A stretch of DNA of 13,611 nt from Anammoximicrobium sp032229885 (GCA_032229885.1 JAVYAJ010000078.1:1-13611); one strand, 5' to 3'; shown: positions 7,701 to 13,597, counted from the stretch's first letter. The notes: generated by a model from the sequence alone, not told the origin. Program-made: numbers and translations.

Positions 7701-8317
7701 ATTTCCAGACTGCGGGCCAAATCCACCGAGGCGTCTAGGGCCAACCGCTGGATCTCGACGCCGTTGTTCATGATCTCGATGAAGTACCGATCACCGAACA
7801 GGTCGTGGAACCACTCGGCGATTTCCCGAGCCTCGCGCAACGGCTCGTCCGTTCCCTGGCCGCGCAGCAGCGCTCGATTCAACTCGCTGGACACACAGCC
7901 GCTCAGGCAGATGATCCCTTCGTGATGCCGCTGCAACAGCTCTTTGTCGATCCGCGGTTTGAAATAAAAGCCCTCGAGGTACGCGGCCGAAGCCATCTTG
8001 AGCAGGTTTTTGAAACCGGTGCGGTTCTGGCACAGCAGCGTCAGGTGATAGCTGGCCTCTTTCATGCTGCCGGCCGCCTTCTCGGTACGGCTGCCCGGCG
8101 CGATGTACGCTTCGTATCCAATGATCGGCTTGATGCCCGCGTCCTTGGCCTTCTTATAGAACTCGAGCGCGCCGTGCAGATTGCCGTGGTCGGTAAGGGC
8201 CAACGCGTTCATGCCGTGCTGACAAGCACGCGCGACCAACCGATCGATCGAGCTGGCGCCGTCCAGCAGGCTATAGTGGCTGTGGCAGTGAAGATGGACG
8301 AAGGACTTGTCGGTCAT
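4745..8317 (-). CDS. dnaE: DNA polymerase III alpha subunit DnaE
   Basis: This is the catalytic subunit of the replicative polymerase, 1190 aa against about 1160 in E. coli. Domains in order: PHP (about 5-215) starting HLHCHSHYSLLDGAS; the polymerase core with catalytic Asp pair D415 and D417 in PDIDIDF and third Asp D567 in KMDFLGL; the finger region with KAYSCIKAISKKK and FNKSHSTAYALIAYQTAYLKTHYP; a clamp-binding motif QKSLF at 927-931; and an OB fold at about 998-1085. The PHP metal ligands look complete: H10, H12, D19, H44, E69, H91, C141, D213, H215. The start sits at the expected N-terminus, but no strong ribosome site precedes it. The gene converges on the SNase-like gene and has a long upstream leader region. 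The C-terminus ends in a basic tail (HGGRRSGRAD) that overlaps a tandem repeat. It is DnaE rather than PolC, since no inserted DEDD exonuclease is present. Confidence 0.97.
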   Translation of the reverse strand: MTDKSFVHLHCHSHYSLLDGASSIDRLVARACQHGMNALALTDHGNLHGALEFYKKAKDAGIKPIIGYEAYIAPGSRTEKAAGSMKEASYHLTLLCQNRTGFKNLLKMASAAYLEGFYFKPRIDKELLQRHHEGIICLSGCVSSELNRALLRGQGTDEPLREAREIAEWFHDLFGDRYFIEIMNNGVEIQRLALDASVDLARSLEIPLVATSDCHYVAAEDAEAQDVMLCINTGRFRTDTNRMRMDGNQYFLRSPAEMYAAFPGLEDAVARSQQIADTVDIDLELNQRHFPVYSPLPAGQTSEQFLRELCLQGLNERYADDLEMRPNGQLSQVVLDRLDRELSVIGKLGFPNYFLIVWDFVRHAREVGVPATARGSGVGALVSYALYLSHVCPIRYDLLFERFLDESRKEAPDIDIDFCKDRRGEIIRYVKEKYGEDNVAQIGTFGTLAARAAIKDVGRALGVPLARVNQISAMVPEELHITLDKALEKNEELRQVYEQDGSIREVLDLARKIEGLARNVGTHAAAVVIGDQPLTEYVPLCRVSGKDDVITQWSMNDVERAGLLKMDFLGLRNLTILRTTVDLIVQTTGQRVDPQKFPLDDAATYALLQRGETKGVFQLESGGIRDLLQKMKPDRFADIIATNALYRPGPLEGGMVEDYVAVKHGRKQPEYKHPVLRDVLGETNGVMVYQEQVMRILNRLGDIPLAKAYSCIKAISKKKEKDIAANHEKFIEGAVANGLGRADAQEIWGLIEKFAGYGFNKSHSTAYALIAYQTAYLKTHYPVEFMAALLSGDIPGRNFKRKDALVEHMEDSVRMGIEIVPPDVNSSQVDFSVRDGKIFFALSAVKGCGAAAGEAIVAARQKGGPFRDLFDFCERVDPTQCNRSTIETLVKAGAMDSFGARRAQLAATVERALQSGQAALKDRRSGQKSLFGDVDTEREPASASLPDIPEYAEKERLALEKEVLGFYLSSHPLAEYAAQLAQFCPSTTSDIPKIPERGEIMLGGMVSAIKIAHTKRPRPGATATKYANFDLEDRDGAIRCIIWPEEYARFEPLIQADAVLVVRGAIDRRGGDEANLIVNEVFSLDELEDRCTSGLLICLDESHSNPGTLKNVHEIVRGYPGQRELHLQLSLSSGARVQVKSNRLRVDITSELRRRVDDLLGPGHLRVLAKPPTFSPPKSRHGGRRSGRAD

Positions 8318-8532
8318 GGGTTCGATCCGTCGCAGGAGAGGTGAGATTCCGGTCGAGGCGATGCGCTCGGGCAGCGCGCCGTGCGAGTCCGCCGCCGAAC
8401 GGCGAGCACGCAGCGGTGCGCCCCTGTCGAGGCGTCTCGTGCCACGCGGCTCGCGGCATCAGACGCCGCGCCGCCTGTCCGTCCGGCCTCCGACTGGACT
8501 TGCGAGACGCAAACTGCCCGCCGCCGAACGCT

Positions 8533-8538
8533 AGTATA
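8533..8538 (-). promoter_or_regulatory. Candidate -10 element upstream of dnaE
   Basis: TATACT on the minus strand (context gcTATACTag) lies about 215 bases upstream of the dnaE start in very GC-rich DNA. No good -35 is visible at 16-18 bases. The call rests on the -10 alone. Confidence 0.3.
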
Positions 8539-8718
8539 GCGTACCGCTCGAGCCGCCCGCCGAGAAGCGGCGTCCGCGCGGTTCGCGCCGAGGACGACGC
8601 GAGCGATGGCCGGACGTGCTGCCCAGACGCGATGCGCGAATCCCGCGGCTTAATGAACACCTGGGACCGCCAGGCCAGTCGTAAGCCTTGTTGTGACAGT
8701 GGATTGCGACGGGCCTCG

Positions 8719-8756
8719 ATATTTCTAGCGCGACGTCAAGGCTAAATATTGGAGGT
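8719..8756 (+). promoter_or_regulatory. AT-rich hairpin abutting a strong ribosome binding site
   Basis: ATATTT-ct-AGC (8719-8729) pairs with GCT-AAATAT (8741-8749) around an 11-base loop, with a 2-base bulge, and GGAGGT (8751-8756) follows two bases later. The site is AT-rich against a GC-rich background. If transcribed on the plus strand, the hairpin could influence access to the ribosome site; there is no direct evidence of transcription. Confidence 0.3.
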
Positions 8757-8764
8757 AATCGCGA

Positions 8765-8854
8765 TTGTCAGGCCGTGAGAATCTGTGCTTTGCCGAGTGC
8801 GACAACACGAACATTGTGATTGGACAACGCACGGGTTCCAGAAATCAGAATTGA
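8765..8854 (+). CDS. Possible 29-residue leader peptide or small ORF
   Basis: A TTG codon lies 8 bases after GGAGGT (8751-8756) and opens a 29-codon frame ending in TGA at 8852-8854. The peptide begins MSGRENLCFAECDN and has no recognised domain. The only support is the consensus-like ribosome site and the hairpin before it. The start codon is non-ATG and the length is within chance expectation, so this is a weak call. Confidence 0.15.
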   Translation: MSGRENLCFAECDNTNIVIGQRTGSRNQN

Positions 8855-8928
8855 CGGGGGCCGGCACGCAAAGTCGTCCCAGATTGCCGGAAGAACGATC
8901 TGGACACGACATGGTGGTGAGCGAGTTG

Positions 8929-9020
8929 GCTGGACGGCGAGCGCTGGACGGCGAGCGCTGGACGGCGAGCGCTGGACGGCGAGCGCTGGACGGCGAGCGC
9001 TGGACGGCGAGCGCTGGACG
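8929..9020. repeat. 14-bp tandem repeat, six full copies plus a partial one
   Basis: The unit GCTGGACGGCGAGC occurs six times without a mismatch (8929-9012), followed by 8 bases of a seventh. The unit length is not a multiple of three, so every frame cycles through the same peptide once per three units, and five frames remain open, which explains several spurious ORFs. Perfect identity suggests recent expansion by slippage. Each junction forms the palindrome AGCGCT. Confidence 0.9.
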
Positions 9021-9030
9021 ATGCCCCGTC

Positions 9031-9092
9031 CTGGAGGGACGCGCTCCGTCGCGTCCACCCGGTCGTGGCCAGGACGGAGCGTGGACCTCCAG
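9031..9092. repeat. 62-bp imperfect palindrome (REP-like)
   Basis: Two 19-base arms, 9031-9049 and 9074-9092, are reverse complements at 16 of 19 positions (7 and 8 bp perfect blocks: CTGGAGG/CCTCCAG and CGCTCCGT/ACGGAGCG) around a 24-base loop. The loop has its own CCAC/GTGG stem. An alternative fold, GGACGCG/CGCGTCC (9037-9056), competes. Its size and shape resemble dispersed palindromic elements; copy number in the genome is not visible here. Confidence 0.6.
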
Positions 9093-9197
9093 CATGACCC
9101 TCTAGCGTGGCGTGGACCTGCGGCGAGGGATGCGTTTCGGACTGATAAGCTCAACACCAATTTTCCGTAGTGGGCGACAAGTCTTAGCCTGCGCCCC

Positions 9198-9599
9198 CTA
9201 GCGCCCGCCACGTGTCCACGGCCAGCTTGGCAGCCACGAGCGGCTCAGGCAGCCGCCGCCACCACGGCAGCCGGCGCCTGACGAACATGCCGAGCTTGCT
9301 GCGCAGCAGAGGTTCGGGAAGGGCTTTCGGCAGTAATCATCGCAGCAGGATGGCAAACACGGGATCATCACGCAGGGCGGCGGCTTACGGCAGTAATCGT
9401 CACACTCGCCCAGCAAGGGCGGACAAGGCACGCAGGGCGTCGGTTTGCGGCAGTAATCGTTCACACAGCAGCACGGGGCCGACGCACAGCGGATGCAGGC
9501 CAGTTCACGTCCTAGCGGGCTCCAGAAATCGGCGCCCGACGCGGGCAAGCCCGAGGCGCAAGCGACGATCAAACTCAAGCACCAGATCAAGCGGTTCAT
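9198..9599 (-). CDS. Secreted Cys-rich protein with 20-residue DYCRKP repeats
   Basis: This 133-residue protein starts with a Sec signal peptide (hydrophobic 4-16, likely cleavage near ASG-A23). The mature part of about 110 residues contains 20 Cys. DYCRKP appears at 48-53, 68-73 and 88-93, exactly 20 residues apart, with PxPC or PFP following and Cys doublets between. The C-terminus is Gly/Cys- then Trp/Pro-rich. No function is known to me; the features fit a disulfide-stapled or metal-binding extracellular or periplasmic protein. The ATG at 9599 is chosen because GGAG lies 8 bases before it and the signal peptide starts there; a longer frame from 9731 would bury the signal. The gene lies 143 bases downstream of the outer-membrane efflux gene on the same strand, so they may share a transcript. 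Confidence 0.75.
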   Translation of the reverse strand: MNRLIWCLSLIVACASGLPASGADFWSPLGRELACIRCASAPCCCVNDYCRKPTPCVPCPPLLGECDDYCRKPPPCVMIPCLPSCCDDYCRKPFPNLCCAASSACSSGAGCRGGGGCLSRSWLPSWPWTRGGR

Positions 9600-9607
9600 A
9601 TCGCAGG

Positions 9608-9611
9608 CTCC
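9608..9611 (-). promoter_or_regulatory. Ribosome binding site selecting the signal-peptide start
   Basis: GGAG on the minus strand, 8 bases before the ATG at 9599. It favours the internal Met that begins the signal peptide over the upstream in-frame ATG at 9731. Confidence 0.55.
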
Positions 9612-9742
9612 AACATCGGAAAGAGCTGGTCGAGACGGCCGACGGAGCAGCGGTCTCCGTTGTGTCGTCTTGCTATCCGTCCGCGGACCACGGCGGCAGA
9701 GGCTGGCCGGCCGCTCCGGTGGACGATGCATCCGTCGCGGCG

Positions 9743-11362
9743 TCAGGGCTGAGCCATCACGGAAGGTTCGGTGACGGGTTGGCCCAATGGCACAGGTTCC
9801 AACGCACGCGGCGCCGTGGGCGTGTAACTCGCAGCCAGGTCGTTAAAACGGATCTGCCAACCGCCTCCCAACGCCTTGTACAGTTGAATCAGGCTCTGCG
9901 CAACCAAACCCTGGGCGACGACCAGTTGATCCTGTTGCTGGGTCAGAAACTCTTGATTGATGAACACGCGGCCGAAATCGACCTTGCCACCCTTGTACTG
10001 GAGCATCGACAAGTCGACCGACTCGCGGGCGGCGTCCGCCGCCTTGGTCATCGAACGGGCCTGCTCCTGTGCCTTGAGAAAACTCACGATCGCATTTTCA
10101 GCTTCGAGGTTGGCCTGCAGGACTGTGTCTTGATATTGGACCGCCAGTTCCTGAAAGCGCGCTTCGTGGAAACGAATGTTATTGGCCAGGCGGCCGTAAT
10201 GCAGGATATTCCAGGTGAACGATGGTCCGATCGTGCCGCCAATCGAATCCAGCGACAGCAGATTTTTGAACTCGAGCGCATCCAGGTAAAGCGTGCCCGC
10301 GATGGAAAAGTGAGGATATAGCTCGGAGGTCGCCACGCCGATCATGGCGCTTTGGGCGGCGACTTGGCGTTCGGCTTGACGGACATCTGGACGGCGACGG
10401 AGCAGTTCGGCCGGGATTCCGACCGCGACCTGAGGCGGGGCGGTGGGGATGCCTTGACGAGCTGCCAGGATCTCGTCCAGATCCTGGGGCGGCATTCCCA
10501 TCAAGACGCACAGCCGGTTCACCGCCTGGCGTCGCGCGGTCTCCAACGGCCGGAGGCTCGCCTCGGTTTGTGCGAGGCTGGATTCGCCTTGCGTCACGTC
10601 GAGCCGCGTCGTGGCGCCCTCCCGAAAACGGACTTCGGCCAACTGCAAACTGCCGCGCTGGATGCCGATGTTCTGCCTCGCGTATGCCAGCCGTTGCTCG
10701 GCGATTCGCACATCCGTATAGTTCTGGGCGACGTCGGCGAGCAACAGGACCAACACGCTGTCGTACGCTTCGACCGACGCGTCCAAGTTCGCATCCGCGG
10801 ACTCGATCGCCCGACGAAAACGGCCCCAAAAGTCGAGTTCCCAGTTCAGGCTGGTTCCCACGATCCACTCGCCCCGATGGCGATTGAAGAACGCGCCTTG
10901 CAGGCTGTGCTGGCTGAGCCCGGTGCGGGTATAGTTGCCGAACGCGGTCTGCGATTGCGGAAACAATTCGCCCGCCACCATGGCTCGCTGGGCGCGCGCC
11001 TCCAAGATCCTCAGACCGGCCGCGCGCAAGGGAAGGTTTTGCCGATACGCCGAGTCGACCAGGTAGTTGAGAACGGGATCCTGAAAAGTCTGCCACCACG
11101 CAGCGTCGTAGACGGCGCCGTTGTTGAGCCCTGCTTCGCCGGCGTCGATCCACTGATCGGATACCGCGGCAGCAGGACGGCAGTAGTTCGGGCCGACTTT
11201 GAGGCCATTGACGAAATATTCGCGCCAACTGGTGCACCCGGAACAGGCGGCCAGGAGCAGAGTCATCAGAAAAAACGACCATCCAGACTTCTGCGTATTT
11301 GTCGGAGCGGGCGTCATATCAAGAGAATCAGGATCTCTCGGTACGCTGGGGACTTTTCTCAT
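9743..11362 (-). CDS. TolC/OprM-type outer-membrane efflux lipoprotein
   Basis: This is the outer-membrane channel of tripartite efflux or type I export systems (NodT/CusC/OprM group), 539 residues from the chosen start. Seen: a lipobox LAAC with C40 after a hydrophobic run at 28-39; the VGPNYCRP motif at about 56-63; AAWWQTFQDPVLNYLV opening the first OEP repeat (about 88); WELDFWGRFRR (about 174); and the second-repeat hallmark ELLRRRPDVRQAER (about 319-332) followed by GVATSELYPHFSIAG. The start at 11362 is supported by GGAGG 8 bases upstream (11371-11375); the 58 extra residues of the longer frame are unlikely. The N-region before the lipobox is unusually long (about 27 residues). No inner-membrane pump or adaptor gene lies beside it in this window, so its partner is unknown. 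The Cys-rich protein gene follows on the same strand. Confidence 0.9.
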   Translation of the reverse strand: MRKVPSVPRDPDSLDMTPAPTNTQKSGWSFFLMTLLLAACSGCTSWREYFVNGLKVGPNYCRPAAAVSDQWIDAGEAGLNNGAVYDAAWWQTFQDPVLNYLVDSAYRQNLPLRAAGLRILEARAQRAMVAGELFPQSQTAFGNYTRTGLSQHSLQGAFFNRHRGEWIVGTSLNWELDFWGRFRRAIESADANLDASVEAYDSVLVLLLADVAQNYTDVRIAEQRLAYARQNIGIQRGSLQLAEVRFREGATTRLDVTQGESSLAQTEASLRPLETARRQAVNRLCVLMGMPPQDLDEILAARQGIPTAPPQVAVGIPAELLRRRPDVRQAERQVAAQSAMIGVATSELYPHFSIAGTLYLDALEFKNLLSLDSIGGTIGPSFTWNILHYGRLANNIRFHEARFQELAVQYQDTVLQANLEAENAIVSFLKAQEQARSMTKAADAARESVDLSMLQYKGGKVDFGRVFINQEFLTQQQDQLVVAQGLVAQSLIQLYKALGGGWQIRFNDLAASYTPTAPRALEPVPLGQPVTEPSVMAQP

Positions 11363-11370
11363 ATTCGTCG

Positions 11371-11375
11371 CCTCC
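11371..11375 (-). promoter_or_regulatory. Consensus ribosome binding site of the efflux gene
   Basis: GGAGG on the minus strand, 8 bases before the ATG at 11362. It settles the start against an upstream in-frame ATG at 11536 and internal Met codons before the lipobox. Confidence 0.75.
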
Positions 11376-12032
11376 GTAGCAAGCCTCACAATGCGAACTG
11401 CTAGGTTAATCGGCCCCGCGTATCCGCTTCGGGCAAAAAAAGCCCAATGGTCGGCAGACTCGACGTAATCGGCGATACTGTCACGAGCCGTACCCATGGA
11501 ATGATCCGCACCAAGGGCGCCAGCCTGGACAGGCAACCGGCTGATGGACGGCCAGACCGGTCGGATTTTTCCTCGAATGACAATTCTGTGGATTGCAACG
11601 ACTGCGAAAAATGGCGCGATTATGTAGATGGTATCGCGCGTTCATGCCGTCGCGCCGGCTGGCGTCGCGTTCACGAAGCCGCCGGTCCGACGCCCAACGT
11701 GCCGCACGGGAGCAGATCGCCGCGTCCGGGTGCCTCGCGAGCCGCTGATGCCGATCGCCAGGGGGCGTCATCCGCACGCGTACAAGAGATGCACACGGTC
11801 GCTGATCCGCCGCTTTGTCATCCGCCCAAGCTTCGCGCCGCCGCCGCAAGCCTGGGCTCCGGCGCCGTGCGTCGGCGATGGACGCTCGAGCCATGCGCCG
11901 CGGCGAGGACAAGAGTTCCCCCTACGCGATGCGACGCCGCGCCGCGCGAAGTTTAGAATGGCGATGGCGATCATGTCGGCCGGAAGACGCTTCAGGGCCC
12001 AGCCGCCGCCGGGCGCGTCGGGCGGGCTGGGC

Positions 12033-12038
12033 TACAAT
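12033..12038 (+). promoter_or_regulatory. Candidate -10 element of the oxidoreductase gene
   Basis: TACAAT in the context gcTACAATac predicts a start near 12045 and a leader of about 75 bases. The -35 region is all G and C, with no recognisable hexamer. The core and flanks resemble the dnaE candidate gcTATACTag. Confidence 0.4.
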
Positions 12039-12106
12039 ACGCTAATCCAGGCCGGGCAAAGCACGATTGCGAAGACGATGCAATGAACCATCCGCGTTTT
12101 TTTCCA

Positions 12107-12111
12107 GGGAG
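12107..12111 (+). promoter_or_regulatory. Ribosome binding site selecting the Tat-signal start
   Basis: GGGAG lies 9 bases before the ATG at 12121. It favours this start over an in-frame ATG at 12067 and places the twin-arginine motif at residues 14-15. Confidence 0.65.
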
Positions 12112-12120
12112 CGTACCACG

Positions 12121-13482
12121 ATGACTGACTTGCCGTTGCAAACCACGCCGGATCTCGCGCGGCGCCAGTTTTTGAGACACGCCTCGCTGAGCCTCGCGGG
12201 GGCGGCCGCGTTGGGCGAACTTCCGCGGGTCCACGCCGCCGAAGCGCCCGCGACGACCGAAGTCAAGATCGGCTTGATCGGCTGTGGCGGGCGTGGCACG
12301 GGCGCGGTGTTGGACGCGATCGGCGCCGCGACCAACGTCATCTATCCGGCCAGCGGTTACCACACCGAAGACGTCGCCGAGGGCGCCCGCGTCGAGAACA
12401 AAAACATCCAGGTCGTCGCATTGGCGGACCTGTTCGAAGATCGGCTCGCCCGCTGTCGCAATCAGTTGGCCAAACTTGGAATCGAGGTGCCCAAGCAGCA
12501 CTGCTTCGTCGGCTTCGAGGCGTATCGCCAGTTGCTGGCCATGCCCGAGGTGAACTACGTGATCCAGGCCACGCCGCCTCATTTTCGTCCCCAGCACCTG
12601 TGGGCGGCGGTCGAGGCCGGCAAGCACGTGTTCATCGAAAAGCCCGCCGCGGTCGACGTGCCCGGCGTCAAACTGGTCATCGAGGCGGGAGAGTTGGCCC
12701 GGCGGAAACGTTTGGGGATCGCCGCCGGCACGCAGCGGCGCCATACGCGTAGCTATCGCGAGACCATCCGGCGGATCCGCGATGGCGCCATCGGCGACAT
12801 CGTCTACGCCAAGTGCTATTGGAACGGCGGGCAGATCTGGGTCATCGACCGACTGCCGCAGTGGAGCGACATGGAGTGGCAACTGCGGAATTGGAACTAT
12901 TTCACGTGGCTGTCGGGCGACCACATCCTGGAACAGCACGTGCACAACCTGGACATCATGAACTGGGTGCTGGGCGCCCATCCCATCAAAGCAGTATCCG
13001 GATTGGGCGGCCGGCAAGTTCGGACCGGCGAGCGGCATGGCCATATCTTCGACCACTTTGCCGTCGAGTTTGAATACCCGGGCGGCATCCGCGTGTTCAG
13101 CCAATCCCGCCAGATCAACGGCTGTCTGAATATCGTCGGCGAAGCCGTCGTAGGCGCCCGAGGCGTCAGCAACTGTGCGAACACCATCCAGCCGAAGGCA
13201 GGCGAGGCGTGGCGGTTTCGCGAGCGCGAGCCCAGCCCGTATCGTCTGGAGCACCAAGATCTGATCGCCAGCATCCGCGAGGGCGAGCCGATCAACGAGG
13301 CGCAGGCGATCGCCGAGAGTACGATGACGGGCATCCTCGGCCGCGAGGCGTGTTATAGCGGCCAGGCGATCCAGTGGGACGAAGCCATGAACTCGACGAC
13401 GCGTTTGGGCCCCGACTCGTACGAGTTCGGCCCCTATCCGATTCCACCGGTCGCCATGCCCGGGATCTACCGGTTCACGTAG
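12121..13482 (+). CDS. Tat-exported Gfo/Idh/MocA family oxidoreductase
   Basis: This 453-residue protein is NAD(P)-dependent by family. The N-terminus has a twin-arginine signal (ARRQFLRHASLSLAGAAAL, 13-31) with likely cleavage near HA-A40, so it should be folded with its cofactor and exported, as known for Zymomonas glucose-fructose oxidoreductase. The Rossmann fold begins at 48-61 with GCGGRGTG; a loop of about 25 residues (71-97) precedes the second strand VVALADLFEDR. The family EKP motif is at 173-175 with K174 the expected catalytic Lys, and H273, H275 and D278 (EQHVHNLDIMNW) line the active site. Members act on sugars, inositols and their derivatives; the substrate here cannot be told. 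Such exported paralogues are numerous in planctomycetes. It stands alone, with its own -10 candidate, and is followed 12 bases after the stop by a hairpin repeat. Confidence 0.92.
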   Translation: MTDLPLQTTPDLARRQFLRHASLSLAGAAALGELPRVHAAEAPATTEVKIGLIGCGGRGTGAVLDAIGAATNVIYPASGYHTEDVAEGARVENKNIQVVALADLFEDRLARCRNQLAKLGIEVPKQHCFVGFEAYRQLLAMPEVNYVIQATPPHFRPQHLWAAVEAGKHVFIEKPAAVDVPGVKLVIEAGELARRKRLGIAAGTQRRHTRSYRETIRRIRDGAIGDIVYAKCYWNGGQIWVIDRLPQWSDMEWQLRNWNYFTWLSGDHILEQHVHNLDIMNWVLGAHPIKAVSGLGGRQVRTGERHGHIFDHFAVEFEYPGGIRVFSQSRQINGCLNIVGEAVVGARGVSNCANTIQPKAGEAWRFREREPSPYRLEHQDLIASIREGEPINEAQAIAESTMTGILGREACYSGQAIQWDEAMNSTTRLGPDSYEFGPYPIPPVAMPGIYRFT

Positions 13483-13493
13483 AACGTGATCTG

Positions 13494-13516
13494 AACGCGA
13501 GCCAGTGCCCGCAACC
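13494..13516 (+). repeat. Degenerate duplicate of the element's first hairpin unit
   Basis: This stretch repeats the first 24 bases of the adjacent element with two internal differences (and one at the first base). One of them turns the stem GCGGGC into GCGAGC and breaks a base pair against GCCCGC. It lies 12 bases after the oxidoreductase stop, so the 3' end here has two tandem copies of the first unit, whereas the left copy of the element has one. Confidence 0.65.
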
Positions 13517-13597
13517 TAACGCGGGCCAGCGCCCGCAACCCAAGAATCTGTTTGGCCGAAGGCCTCCGATCACCGTAGCCTGGGGCAACGCCCCAGG
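13517..13597 (+). repeat. 81-bp triple-hairpin element, right copy
   Basis: It matches the reverse complement of 117-197 at 79 of 81 positions. Stems: GCGGGC/GCCCGC (13521-13536), GGCC/GGCC (13554-13564) and CCTGGGGC/GCCCCAGG (13579-13597), all perfect. The two differences from the left copy fall in the first loop (t to c) and in the linker after the second hairpin (c to a), so no stem is altered. It lies 3' of the oxidoreductase gene in the same relative orientation as the left copy to its gene. Confidence 0.8.

Larger units (their letters stand above)
8318..9197. other. Spacer upstream of dnaE with repeats, no confident gene
   Basis: This 880-base gap lies between the dnaE start and the stop of the Cys-rich protein gene. 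All long open frames in it are Arg-rich shadows without domain signatures. It holds a candidate -10 for dnaE, a small hairpin with a strong ribosome site and a 29-codon frame, a 14-bp tandem repeat, and a 62-bp imperfect palindrome, each listed separately. No clear intrinsic terminator for the Cys-rich protein gene is visible. Confidence 0.6.
11363..12120. other. Divergent intergenic region, no confident gene
   Basis: These 758 bases separate the divergent efflux and oxidoreductase genes. Open frames here (plus 11447-11956, minus 11481-11912) lack domain signatures and overlap each other. Visible features are a GGGC-A7-GCCC stem at about 11434-11448, an AT-richer island at about 11565-11625 that could hold promoter elements, a GTTTAGAAT motif at 11951-11959, and a TACAAT -10 candidate at 12033-12038. 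Confidence 0.55.

Noticed and set aside
4775..7738. 987-codon open frame on the plus strand
   Set aside because: It lies wholly antisense to dnaE, whose domains are unmistakable. Long antisense frames are expected from the codon bias of a GC-rich gene; the translation has no domain signature.
8929..9020. CRISPR array
   Set aside because: The 14-bp units are contiguous with no spacers, and no cas gene is present.
8742..9211. Repeat protein with a GERWTASAGRRALD-like 14-residue period
   Set aside because: It arises from the 14-bp tandem array being open in most frames and strands; there is no unique sequence with a domain or translation signal attached.
9212..11404. Two long plus-strand frames (9212-10321 and 10352-11404)
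   Set aside because: Antisense to the Cys-rich and efflux genes; their composition mirrors the sense codons and no motif is present.
11447..12086. Overlapping frames in the efflux/oxidoreductase spacer
   Set aside because: Both strands are open over the same stretch with Arg/Pro/Ala-rich translations, no ribosome site and no recognisable fold; treated as non-coding.
11992..13257. 421-codon minus-strand frame
   Set aside because: Antisense shadow of the Gfo/Idh/MocA gene, which has a full Tat signal, EKP motif and ribosome site on the other strand.
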